Below are positions 33,441 to 45,155 of a DNA stretch of 64,000 bases, piece after piece. The notes below the pieces were generated by a model. That model did no database searches, was not told the DNA's origin, and worked only from the letters and a program-made list of their open reading frames with translations. The first letter of the stretch is position 1; each line of letters opens with the position of its first letter. The DNA is from Sesamum alatum (lineage: Eukaryota > Streptophyta > Magnoliopsida > Lamiales > Pedaliaceae). The position numbers and the translations under genes were made by a program. The stretch lies in the NCBI GenBank assembly GCA_034509735.1, contig JACGWO010000007.1, positions 25,634,046 to 25,698,045 of the forward strand, read 5' to 3'.

Positions 33441-35597
33441 TGAAAACATTTAGTGGATCCGCCTGGGAGATGAACGCGAATAGCGGAAGCGCGAAAGATT
33501 GCATAATAAAAATTGCAAAGTATAATTAAATTGAATTTAAAGCATGCATAACATACATAAATGAATCAAGGGATGTGCCCTTGATTCTCCCAGGCGTTCA
33601 GTGTGTCTCATGTGCAATAAAACACAACATGGAGGCGATAGAATTTTAACCGAAAAACATAATTAAAGAACCTACGAGGTTGTAGTTTTGTCTTTGTTCG
33701 GCTACATGCATTGTTCCCCGTTTTGCACCAAGATCTCAAAGAAGAGACCCTTTAAATCATCTCACTCGCTACACCGGAAAGCAAAGAACCCTTGTGCTAG
33801 CAAAAAATTATTTCGGGAGAAGAGACATCGATACACGCTATCAATTAACGCAATCGACGTCTCTTATGGTCTAGCTTGAATGAATCAAGAAGAACCAAGT
33901 AGAAATCTTGGAGAGTGTTAGAGAAGGTGGACAAATTTTGAAAGAGAATTGTGAGATGAGAGTTGTAGAGATTAGTAGGTGTGTGTGTGTGTGTGTATGT
34001 GTTTGAGTATTTATAGAAAATAGAATTTCCTATTCCTACTCAACCTCTTCTAAAGAGGCACAATTGACTAGGATTTTGACCTAGTCAAATCCTAGTCAAA
34101 CTAGCATTTGATTTAGTCAAATTAATCATGGCCCTTCATCTCATCAATCCCTTGATCAAATCTTGTCCATCCATTTTGATGGGCTTTATGCAATGGGCCT
34201 ATTTAATTCTAAATTAAATAGTCCCATGAGCTTTATGTTAAATCCTATTTAATATACCAAGCACATTAATTAATTAATGGAATGGACTTATTTAATTCTA
34301 AATTAAATAGTCCCATGGACTTTATATTAAAACCTATTTAATATACCAAGCCCATTAATTAATTCATCCTTTTAATCTAATTAAAAGGGAAGCCCATGCT
34401 TTATGAAATCCACATATCTAATTTATGAACACAAGCTCGATTATTCCAAATAATCGGACGAGGCTTGAATTTCCAAGAAATATAATTTAATTCCATTAAA
34501 TTAAACCTTCTCCAGGAATTAATTCCGTTTCATTTGGTGTAGCGGGTGTGACTCTTTAGGTTCACCTTTCAGCTAGACTTGGACCTACTTCTTGTTATTT
34601 CATAACCAAAGTAGTCCGTCACCAAGGGTAGCCATCTAGCAACAGTCCATGGCACTAGAGACTAGGTGAATATATGGTGTGAACATTTAGGCTCCAAGTT
34701 ACATGCAGGTAGGGTCCTACCGTCGCTCGATACGTACGGGTACGGTCCTACTGTGGCCTGTCTCTCGGCTTTTAGTCTAGGGCATGGAATTGGGCGTCGG
34801 TTCCCATCCTTGACTAGGCAACTATGCTTCATACCCGAGATGCATTTACTCTATCGATCGACGTAGGAAAGCCTTTCCTACTCAATCAATTGCTATGGCC
34901 ATAGACTTTTAGAGTCTAAACCATCTCAGAGCGCATAGGAGACATCACCGTCATATACTGACAGGGACAGATCCTATCTTGGAATCCACCGTCCTCGCTA
35001 CATACTCCAACTACACCGGACTAGGCTTATAATGACCATCTTACAGAATGATCACCTCTTGCCAGATCCAAGATACAATCTTCATATGCACGTGACTGTC
35101 ATGATTCCTCAAGTCCGAGGACTAATCCCGTACTATCGTAACCGGGAATTCTAGTCATACCGACCAAGCCCGAGTGGCTTCCATATGACGATTCCCGCGA
35201 GTCACCTTAGTCAGCAGCCACCTAGCTGGCTGACCCACTAACACTGCATGGACGAGCCTTGTCACTTGTCGATGAAATACGACTGCAGATGCTTAGTGCA
35301 AGTCTCAAATGGATTCTCGATGCCCTGTCTCGAGATTCCTTGACTTGGAGTATTTCAGACCGATTCGGCGAAACTGATTTCATGAACCTACCTCCAAGCA
35401 TAGTTCCAATTTCCCAAAATGTTATTTCAGTCTGTGGACGTTTGTTGTGACATCAAAACGATGCAAGCAGTAAGCACAACAAACTTATGCCTATGAATCC
35501 TTACTACATTCATTAACATGATATTACTTGTTCAAAGATTGACAAATGGTTCTCAGAACAACCAACCTCATTGACTTTCTGGTCATCTATTCCAACA
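33441..35597 (-). mobile_element. Complete 5' LTR, D family (2157 bp)
   Basis: Runs from TGAAAACATTTAG to CTATTCCAACA; inverted homologue of the solo LTR at 2323. P2 is GAATCAAGGG/CCCTTGATTC (33563-33587), P1 CCTGGGA/TCCCAGG (33462-33468, 33588-33594). A (GT)n microsatellite lies at 33979-33996 next to the reversed TATA (34008-34015). W-box-like motifs lie at 34060-34125. Two copies of the 90-bp AT-rich repeat lie at 34200-34390. Confidence 0.9.
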
Positions 35598-36316
35598 AGA
35601 AATAGAGAAGTGAAGAAGAAACACTTCCAAAACAACACTATTGTTTAGTGCCTTTTGGAATGTTTTGGTTCAATCATCTCCAAAAGGTATGAACACAAAA
35701 AGGGAGAATTTTTCAGAGATTTTGGAGAGTATTTGGATGAAAAAAATTGTGCAAGGTGGTGTCATCCAAGTTATGTAAATGGTTTTGTGTCTATAGAATT
35801 GTTGAATTCAAAATTCAACCTCTATTGTTAACTTCCAAAGCAACCTACATACACACACCACTATCTACATAACCATGTACTGAAAGCCTTGGGTGGTCGT
35901 GTGGATCGTCCCAGGAATAGCGCGAATGCGGAAGAGCGGTATAAATTTAAATTACAAGAATTTAAACATGTATAATACGTATAAAATAAAACCCGTTTCA
36001 AGGGATGTGCCCTTGAAATTCCCGGGTGTTTGGTGTATCTCATGAATTAAAATAAGCATGCATAGCAATCATGGAGGCCATAGGATTTGTAAAATAAAAG
36101 AAGACGAAAACGTAACAAGAGACCTACCGGTTCGTCGTTTTCCTCTTCTAACCGGTACTCGCGTTGCTCCCCAATTTGCTCCAAGATCTCGTATGTGAGA
36201 TCCTCTAATTCGTGATACGCAATCCGCTCATGTATCTTGTACTTCGTGCTAGCGAACGAATAAGTATTTTGGAGAGGACGGATCAATGAGACGTTATTAA
36301 TTTAACGGGATTAATC

Positions 36317-38296
36317 TGTTAGAATAGGTGACCATGTAAGCCAATTTTGGCGGGTATATGTAACCTATGTCTAGACAATTATAAGTGTTTTGATAAATCA
36401 TTAATGAATAAAGAAGTGAATTTCATTTGGCATTACTTTGTTTGTGTTCACTTTTCTATATCTGTTCACTATGCAAACAAAGCCCACGGACTGAGAATCA
36501 ATTTCGGGGACTGGGACTACGCTTGCAGGTAGGTCCATGGAATCAGTCTTCCCGAATCAGTCCGGAAATCTCCAAGTCAAGGAATCCCGAAAATGGGTAC
36601 CGGGATTCCATTTGAGACTTGCACTAAGCATCTGCTGTCGTGTTTCATCGACGGGTGACGAGGATCGTCTAAGCAGTGTTAGTGGGTTAGCATGCGAGGA
36701 CGCAGCTGACTGAGGTGACTCGCGGGAACCGTCTTACGGAGGACCTTGAGTATGGTCTGCAAGGTATGACGAGTATTCCCGGTTCCAACGGTACAGGTCA
36801 AGTCCTTTGACTTGAGGAATTGCTGAGTTTACCTGTACATCAGGGCTGTATCTTAGATATGGTGAGAGATTGCCAGAATTCTCTTTGGTAGTCATAAGCC
36901 ATGTCTAGTGCAGTTCTGGTGTGCAAAGTGACAGTAGTTTCCAAGAAAGGATCTGTCTCCTGTCAATAGGTTTTGGCAGTTGAGTCTCATGTATACTCTA
37001 GGTCTTGTCCCTAAAACTGTGGCCACAGTGACTGAACAGAAGGGAAGGATTCCCTTGCGGCGTTTAGTGAGGACAGACCGACACTTAGGTCCAAAATGGG
37101 TACCTGCATTTTCCGTGCCCTAGACACTAAGTGATGAGACCGAAGACAGAAGGACAAGCGTACTGTTAGAGCCTAAATGTTCATCCCTGAATATTTCACC
37201 TAGTCTCTAGTGCCATGGACCGTTGCTAGATGGCCACCCATGGTAACGGACGGATTCTAGGAATCCGACCAAGTCTAGCTGAATGGTGAACCTAAAGAGT
37301 CACACACTATCCACACACAATTAAATATTTAATTTGGAATTAAATATTGGAGTGAAGGAATGATTAAATTAGATTTAATCGGACCTTTATTTTTCTTGGA
37401 GAAATAATTCTTTCTATTTGATAGAAGGAATTAAATTGATAAATTGGATTTATCAAAAGGATTTATTTAATGGGCTTAAATAATATTTATATTTATTTTA
37501 GCCTCTTGGAAATATTTAAATAGGTTTTAAATATTTCCATTAAATTAAATTAAATCAAATCAACGGTTGAGATTAATGGGAGAGATGGATGGCTAGGATC
37601 GTTTTGACTAGGTCAAAACACTAGTTTGACTAGGACTTTGACTAGGTCAAAATCCTAGTCAAATTAGAGTTCTTAAAAGAGGAGTTTAAAGAGGATTAAA
37701 ACTCCTCTTCTATATAAACCCCTAGCATCCTACAATTTACATGATGATGAATCTCCAACACACACACTACTACACACACACACGGATTCTCTCTCCCTCT
37801 CTCTCGTCCGATTCTCTCTCCCTCTCCAAGAAATATTTTCTTGGTTCTTTTTGTTCTTGGAACATTAAGAACTTGATGAATCAATACCATTAATCCATAA
37901 TGTGTTATTGATTCATCCACTCCAAAAACATAAACTTGTTCGTTGCTAGCACGATGTGCAAGATACGTGGGTGGATCGTGTGTCACGATTTGGAGGGTCT
38001 CAAGACGAGATCTTGGTGCAAAACGGGGAACAACGCGTGTAGCCGTTGAAGACGAAAACGACAACGGGTAGGTCTCGTTTATGTTTTTCGTCCTCTTTTA
38101 TTTTCCAACCCTATGGCCTCCATGATTTATTTTATGTTATTCGTTCATGAGATACACGAACGCCCGGGAAATTTCAAAGGCACACCCTTTGAAACGTGTT
38201 TTAATTTAAAAGCATGTTTAAATTCCGCATTTATTTTTTAATTATACCGCGCTTCCGCATTCGCGCTTTTCCCGGGACGATCCACATAATCTTTCA
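36317..38296 (+). mobile_element. Inner solo LTR, A family, opposite orientation, target duplication TAATC
   Basis: Starts TGTTAGAATAGGTGACC, ends ATAATCTTTCA, 1980 bp. TAATC flanks it at 36312-36316 and 38297-38301. It lies inside the A solo LTR at 35881 in reverse orientation, so the two form an interrupted inverted pair. P1 CCCGGGAA/TTCCCGGG (38163-38170, 38269-38276) and P2 TTTCAAAGG/CCTTTGAAA (38172-38194) are perfect. Confidence 0.95.
37603..37718 (+). promoter_or_regulatory. Putative A-LTR promoter: W-box-like cluster and TATA box
   Basis: Five or more TTGACT or AGTCAA motifs in alternating orientation lie at 37603-37663; TATATAAA lies at 37711-37718. Same layout as in the other A and D LTRs. 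Confidence 0.55.
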
Positions 38297-40537
38297 TAAT
38301 CCTCCTATGTTCAATTGTTAACACAAAAGAACAAGAACAATTTTCTTGGAGAGAAAGAGAGAGAGAGAGAGGCGGACGAGAGAGAGGAGAGAGCATACGA
38401 TTTCTAGTGTGTGTGTGTGTCAAGATTCATCATCTCACTAAAGGTGAAGGGCTAGGAATATATGTAGAGGAGGAGTTTAATTCTTTTCAAACTCCAACTC
38501 TAGGAAGACTAATTTGACTAGGATTTTGACCTAGTCAAAGTCCTAGTCAAAGTAGTAATTTAACCTAGTCAAATTAATCCTAGCCATCCATCTCTCCTTT
38601 TAATCTCAACCATTAATTTAATTTAATGGAATATTCAAAAATCTATTTAAATATTCCAAGGGCATTAAATAAATATATTAAATATTTATTCTAAGCCCAT
38701 TAAATTAATTTTCTGATAAATCTAATTTATTAGATAAATCCCTTTTATTCAATAAAAGGAATTAATTCTTTCCAAGAAAATTAAGGACCCGATTAAATCT
38801 AATTTAAACATTCCATTTGTCCAAATATTTAATTCTAAATTAAATACTTTAATGTGTGCGGATTGTGTGTGACTCTTTAGGTTCACCTTCAGCTAGACTT
38901 GGTCAGATTCCTAGAATCCGCCCGTTACCATGGGTGCCCATCTAGCAACGGTCCATGGCACTAGAGACTAGGTGAATATACGGGGATGAACATTTAGGCT
39001 CTAACGGTACACTTGTCCTTCCGTCTATGGTCTCACCACTTAGGGTCTAGGGCATGGAAAATGCAGGTACCCATTTCGGACCTAAGTGTCGGTCTGTCCT
39101 TTACTAAACGCTGCAAGGGAAACCTTCCCTTCTGTTCAGTTACTGTGGCCACAGATTTTAGGGACAAGACACAGAGCATTTGTGAGACTCAACTGTCAAT
39201 ACCTTTTGACAGGAGACAGATCCTTTCTTGGAAACTACTGTCACTCGGTACACCGGAGGTGCACTAGACATGGCTTATGACTACTCAAGTGTTTCTTGGC
39301 AATCTCTCACCATATCTAAGATACAGCCCTGATATACAGGTAAACTCAGCAGTTCCTCAAGTCAAAGGACTTGTTCTGTACCGTTGGAACCGGGAACACA
39401 CGTCATACCTAACCGACCCTACTCAAGGTCCTCCGTAAGACGATTCCGCGAGTCAACTCAGTCAGCTACTCCCTAGCAGGCTAACCCACTAACACTGCTT
39501 AGAAGACCTTTGTCACCCGTTGATGAAATACGACAGCAGATGCTTAGTGCAAGTCTCAGGGGGAATCTCAGTATCCATTTCGAGATTCCTTGACTTGGAG
39601 ATTTCTGGACTGATTTCATGGACCTACCTCCAAGCGTAGTCCCAGTCCCTGAAATGTATTTTCAGTCCGTGGGCTTTGTTTGCGTAGTGAATAGAAATAT
39701 AATGCAGATAAAGTGAACACTAACAAAGTAAACGCCAAATGAATTTCACTTCTTATTCATTAATGATTTATCAAATCCTTAAAATTGTCAGACATAGGTT
39801 ACAATTTGCCTACCAAGATTGGCTACATGATCACCTATTCTAACATGCACCATTATAGCAAATAAACCACCCATAAAACCACATAATGGCTGGTTACATG
39901 TGCCTCACATGTGGAGGATTTTAATTCCTCCTTCACTTGCTATAAATTGTATTTTTCCATGGACTAGGACTACTAGTCTTGGAATTTTATTTAATCTAAT
40001 TAAATTAAGTCCAAACAAAGTCCATTGGGCATTAATTAATCCAATTAGTCTCAATCAATTGAAGGTCATAAGTTTATTTAATCCAATTAAATAAACATAA
40101 GTGCAAACTCTAATTAATTGATCCAATCAATTAATTAATCAAAACCGGATAAATTAATTCAATTAATTTAAAGGTTCTAAGTCCAAAAATAAACTAATCT
40201 AATTAATTAATTCTTGACCATCCATCAAATGGTTTTCCCAATAAATGATCCAATCATTCATTTTTCTCCTTTGAATTAATTTAATCTAATTAAATTAATT
40301 CTCTTCTTCTAGAACTGATTCCAAATTAATTCTACCAATTCCATAGTAGTTTGTGTGTGACTCTTTAGGTTCACCCTTAGCTAGACTTGGGCTTGTGTCC
40401 AACACAATTGGTCAATTAAATCCAATTTAATTAATTGTTTTCCAATTAACCATTAATCAAAAAATGTCCGTCACCATAGGTGGTCGTCTAGCAACGGTTC
40501 ATGGCACTAGAGACTAGGTGAATGTTGGCGTGAACAT

Positions 40538-42756
40538 TGAAGGACAAGCGGATCCGCCCGGGAGCGCGAGCGGAAGCGAGAAAGCGAGAAATTGTGCGTA
40601 AATTTAAATCAAATTCAAAATACGCGAATCCCAAGGGGTGTACCCTTGGGTGCTCAACCGGGCGTTCGATGTAGGATGTGTAAATATTAAAATATATATT
40701 TAAGCACATAGGGCATAGATATATAAATGAAATCAATCAAAGCGTAATAAACCGTTACCTTTGATTGTTTAGCGTATGCTCCTGGCTACTTGCGTTGTTC
40801 CTTCTCCGGAATGCTCACGAAATCCAAATGTATGGATTCTCCAAAGGTGATCCACACCACACCGGAAGAAACACACGTTCTTCTTGCTAGAAAAGAACGG
40901 GTTTAGAAGGAATCGGTTTAAGAGAAGAACACTATGAATTAGTGTTCTCTTAAACTTACTTTGTTCTTCTTCTTGATTCAAAATCAAGTGAAGAACACAA
41001 GTGTGAGAGAGGGAGAGAGCACGAAATTTGAGAGAGAGGAGAGGGATTTTTTTGTCTTCTCTTTTTCCTAAAAAAAGATGAATAATGAATCACTTATGCT
41101 TGGTGTTGTATATTCTAATATATATACATAATTAATGTGATTATTGGAATGTGTCTAGGTTCATCCAATGATGTCTAGGTTCATTCCAATCAATCACCAT
41201 TAATTCTTCAATCAAGCCTACCAAAATTTATGGTATGATCAAATCATACCAAAAGGGAAGAGCTTGATTGGAGTTGATTTGTCTCTTTCCAAAAGAGATA
41301 AGTCAACATACCACCTAACATGAAACATGGCTGATTTTGCTTCCTCCAAGGAAGCATGTCGGCCATGTTTAACTAAGCGGAGAAGTCCAACTTCTTCCTA
41401 TTCCAAAATAGGAATTATTTATCCTCTCGGGTATAATTTAACGGACTAGGTTTTATCGTAATCCAATTACGACGAACCCAACATTAAATCCAATTTAATG
41501 TCCATTTAAATTATTCATGTTGATCTTTTAATCCAACTAAAAGATCCAACATCTCAACTTTCCATATTTAATCGAAAATCCAATTTACCGATTAAACGGA
41601 AGCCCGATACAATATCGGCCGGTCCATCGAATGGACTTTCCCTTAAGTAATCCAATTACTTATTTTATCCTTCGAGATTGGCTCCAAGTCGATCTCAACC
41701 TCCTCGGTGATTTGTGTGTGACCCTTTAGGTTCACCCTCAGCTAGACTTGGGCCCGTGTCCCATAAGGGCCCGTTACCATGGGTGGTCGTCTAGCAACGG
41801 TCCATAGCACTAGAGACTAGGTGAATTGGCGTGAACATTTAGGCGCCGATTCTGTACGGGTACGATCCTTCCGTCTACCGTCTCCCGGCCTTAGTCTAGG
41901 GTATGGAATTGGGCCTCGGTTCCCATCCTTGACTAGGCATCTATGCTTAATACTCGAGACCACGTATGCTTCATTGCGTCGACACAGGAAACCATTCCCT
42001 GTTCGACCAACCACTGTGGCCACAACTTCAAACAGCATGAACGTGTCTCCGAGTGCATAGGAGATACCTCTGTCACATACTGACAGGGGACGGATCCTCT
42101 TCTTGGAATCCACCGTCCTCGCTACACATTCCGACTGCACTGACAAGGCTTATGATAATCATCTTATAGAATTATTACCTCTCGCCAGATCCAAGATACA
42201 GCCGTCCTGTGCACGCGACTACCATGATTCCTCAAGTCTGAGGATTACTCCCGTACTATCTGAACCGGGGAAAACCAATCATACCGACCAAGCCTCCAAG
42301 GCTTCCATATGATGATCCCCGCGAGTCAGTCCAGTCGGCTCGACCCCAGTCGACCAACCCATCAAGATCGTGTAGGCGTCCCACGCCTGTCGCCGATGAA
42401 ACACGACACTCATCCAATGAACACGACTCTTGACGCAAGTCTCAATAGGATTCTCGATGCCCTGTCTCGAGGTCCTCGACTTGGAACGTTTCAGACCCAA
42501 CTCTTAATCAGTTGGTTTCATGACCACCATCCAATGCGTGGCCCAACTGCATGAGTTGTTATCCATGGTCTGTGGGCTTTGTTGCGATATAAGTTAAACA
42601 CCATTTTAACAAATGTAAGATGAGCGCAACAAAGAAGGTACCATTGGTGACGAACACTCATCTTATTCATCACATAATAATATTACATTCACATCAAGTT
42701 GTCGAATAGGTTACAAATTTCCAAACCTATTGGCTTTCTGGTCACCTATTCCAACA
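40538..42756 (-). mobile_element. 3' LTR of B1 (2219 bp)
   Basis: Runs from TGAAGGACAAGCGG to CTATTCCAACA, close to 26349-28576 and 61719-63940. P2 CCCAAGGG/CCCTTGGG lies at 40630-40650. Confidence 0.92.
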
Positions 42757-42771
42757 ATCTCCCACTTGACC
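42757..42771 (-). other. Polypurine tract of B1
   Basis: ATCTCCCACTTGACC on the + strand, that is GGTCAAGTGGGAGAT on the element strand, adjoins the LTR end at 42756. Confidence 0.88.
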
Positions 42772-44036
42772 TAAAGCCAATCACCCATTGACCTCGAACC
42801 TCTTATTCAGATGGTGAGTATGGGCAACTTGCGACATGGGTTTAGCAAGTGGATCTGCTATGTTTTCTGCGGAGCTGACTCGGTCTAACCGAACGTCACT
42901 CCTGCTATCCATCTCTCTAAGAGATGGTAGCGTCTAAGAATATGCTTGGATCGTGATGAGATCTCGGTTCCTTTGCTAGCGCTATCGTCCCGTTGTTATC
43001 ATAAAAGATAATTACAGGCTTAGCAATGCTAGGAACTACATCCAACTCTTGGATGTAGCTCATCAACCAAACCACTCCTTAGCAGCTCCGAAGCTGCTAC
43101 GTATTCAGACTCTATGGTGGAGTCTGAACACATAACCAGACTGAGACTTGGCATCATCGTCATCGGACTGGAAGCTAGTGTCGCTATAGCCTTCCAGTAT
43201 CAACTCTCCATCACCGTAGATCAAGAACATGTCCTTAGTCCTTTTCAGGTACTTTAGGATAGTCTTGACTGCACTCCTGTGTGCCTCCCCGGCACACGAC
43301 TGATATCGACTTGTTACGCTCAAAGCGAAAGCCACATCAGGTCTAGTGCACTGAACGGCATACTGTATGCTGCCTACGGCTGAAGCATAGGAGATGTCCA
43401 ACATCCTTTTAAGCTCCTCATCAGTCTTAGGAGACTGCTTCTTGGATAACTTAATTCCATGCCGCATAGGAAGGAATCCTCGTTTTGAGTTCTCCATCTT
43501 GAATCTCTTCAAAACTTTCTCAATGTACGAGGACCGGGCCATTCCTAACATCCTTTTAGATCTATCCCTGTAGATCTTGATGCCAAGGATGTAGGATGCC
43601 TCGCCCATATCCTTCATGGAGAATTGCGTTGACAACCAAGCTTTAGTGGTACCTAACATCTTAGCATCATTCCCAATGAGCAAGATGTCATCCACGTAAA
43701 GCACCAGAAACGCAACTGAGCTTCCACTAATCTTCTTGTATACACAAGGATCGGACTCGTTCTTGATGAAATCATATCCCCGTATGACTTCATCAAAACG
43801 TATGTTCCAGCTTCGGGAAGCTTGTTTGAGGGCATAGATGGACCTTTGGAGACGGCAGACCTTCTGTTCTTCTCCAAACCTTCCGGCTGATCCATATAGA
43901 TCTCTTCCTCTACGAAACCGTTGAGGAAGGCTGTTTTCACGTCCATCTGCCATATTTCATAGTCATACCATGCTGCTATGGCAAGCAGTATCTGAATGGA
44001 CTTGGCCATTGCTACGGGCGAGTAGGTTTTCCTCAA
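42772..44036 (-). pseudogene. pol: B1 reverse transcriptase and RNase H, frameshifted
   Basis: A 282-codon frame (43105-43953) holds SIYALKQASRSWNIRFDE, the catalytic LYVDDILLIGND, TKAWLSTQFSMKDMGEASYILGI, and RNase H Asp in SDTSFQSDDDDAKSQSGYV. The palm Asp MDVKTAFLNGF is in another frame (43653-44036), so a shift lies near 43880, where the A2 equivalent has about nine more bases. About 60 bp are missing near 43110, removing the RNase H segment before the TEAEY motif. The C-terminal RNase H (42772-43104) has no open frame. Confidence 0.88.
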
Positions 44037-44150
44037 AATCGACCCTGGTTTCGTTGAGTGTAACCTTTCGCCACAAGCCTGGCTTTGACGGTTGTAACCT
44101 CCCCGTCAGCTCCAAGCTTACGTTTGTAGACCCATTTACACCCTACGGGT

Positions 44151-44639
44151 TTAACCCATTTGGGTGGATCTACTAGGGTCCAAACCTTGTTTTGTACCCA
44201 TCGAGTCCATCTCGGATTTCATGGCCTCAAGCCACTTGTCCGAATCGATGTCCGACATCGCTTCTCCGTACGTCTTCGGATCATTATCCAACTGACCGGT
44301 CAGGCCCAGAAATCCATACCTATCAGGTGCATGGGATACTCTGGCCGACCTACGGAGGACTGGAACAATATCAGTGGGAACCACTGGCTCAAATGTCACT
44401 GCCGCCTCATGGGGTACCTCACTTAATTCCTCAAGGAGTACCTCATCGCATCGATTATCCGATGGAAAATCTTTTTCCAAGAACACTGCGTTTCGCGAGA
44501 CAAAAACCTTTTGCTCGGAGGGATCATAGAAATAATACCCCGCAGTTTCTTTTGGATAGTCGATGAACCTGCATAAACTAGACCTCGAGTCCAGTTTATC
44601 TCCCACTAATCTCTTGACATATACGGGGCAACCCCACAC
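44151..44639 (-). pseudogene. pol: B1 integrase C-terminus and RT linker
   Basis: The 162-codon frame runs from VYVKRLVGDKLDSRSSL through ETAGYYFYDPSEQKVFVSRNAVF and VPVLRRSARVSHAPDRYGFLG to YGEAMSDIDSDKWLEAMKSEMDS. A T insertion near 44195 breaks it before the RT start. An extra T near 44642 separates it from the integrase core. Confidence 0.85.
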
Positions 44640-45144
44640 TTTTCAAGTATTTGTAGGAGGCAGGCTTGCCATGCCATATCTCATATGGCGTCTGGGATAC
44701 CTTTTTAGATGGCGCCAAGTTCAAAACTTTGGCCGCCGTCTCAAGAGCGTATCCCCAGAAGGAAAGGGGTAGTTCGGTAAAACTCATCATGGATCGAACC
44801 ATGTCGAACAAGGTCCAATTCCTTCTTTCAGACACACCATTAAGCTGCGGTGTTCCAGGATGGGTGCACTGAGAGAGAATCCCATTCTCTTTTAGATAAT
44901 CAGTAAACTCACCACTCAAATACTCTCCACCTCGGTCCGATCGAAGGGCTTTGATCTTTCGACCGATTTGGTTCTCTACTTCAAGTCTGTATTCCTTAAA
45001 CCTTCCAAAGGCTTCAGACATGTACCTCATTAGGTAAACATAACCATACCGTGAGTGATCATCGGTAAAGGTTATGAAGTACGAGTACCCACCTCTAGCC
45101 TGAGTATTTAGTGGACCACAGACATCTGTATGGATCAAATCCAA
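44596..45144 (-). pseudogene. pol: B1 integrase core
   Basis: The 182-codon frame has HTDVCGPL, FTDDHSRYGYVY, RSDRGGEYL and GVSERRNWT, so the three catalytic residues are visible. SFWGYALETAAKVLNLAPS and WHGKPASYKYL follow. It is split from the protease part by a 1-nt deletion near 45169 (TCCATCAAGGG against TCCAACAAAGGG). Confidence 0.87.
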
Positions 45145-45155
45145 CAGACCACTGG

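Larger units (their letters stand above)
28577..35597 (-). mobile_element. Degenerate D-family element (pol remnants to complete 5' LTR)
   Basis: 5' LTR 33441-35597, PBS with one change, a leader with two GC blocks, and gag and pol decayed throughout. The left edge is cut at 28577 inside the tandem hairpin motif by the terminus of the B3 LTR. The right LTR end at 35597 abuts the interior of a C LTR. Confidence 0.8.
35881..39845 (-). mobile_element. Solo LTR of the A type inside a C LTR, itself interrupted
   Basis: Starts TGAAAGCCTTGGG and ends CTATTCTAACA. It is 1980 bp after removing the inner insertion and one target copy. The flanks are TGTAC (35876-35880) and TGCAC (39846-39850), a 5-bp duplication with one change. 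The C1 LTR keeps the empty site, CATGCACCATTATAG at 19211. P2 is TTTCAAGGG/CCCTTGAAA (35996-36018). A reversed W-box-like cluster lies at 38510-38580. Confidence 0.92.
35598..40537 (-). mobile_element. C-family LTR fragment split by a nested A solo LTR
   Basis: 35598-35880 and 39846-40537 match the C LTR at about 18925-19212 and 19213-19910. Its left edge is the end of the D LTR and its right edge the start of the B1 LTR (after GGCGTGAACAT), so two elements appear to have inserted into this LTR. Its own ends are outside or lost. Confidence 0.85.

Noticed and set aside
41817..42146. 109-codon frame in the B LTR, repeated at 27637 and 63002
   Set aside because: It is present because the B LTRs are almost identical. 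It starts inside the LTR, spans the conserved LTR text and matches no known protein.
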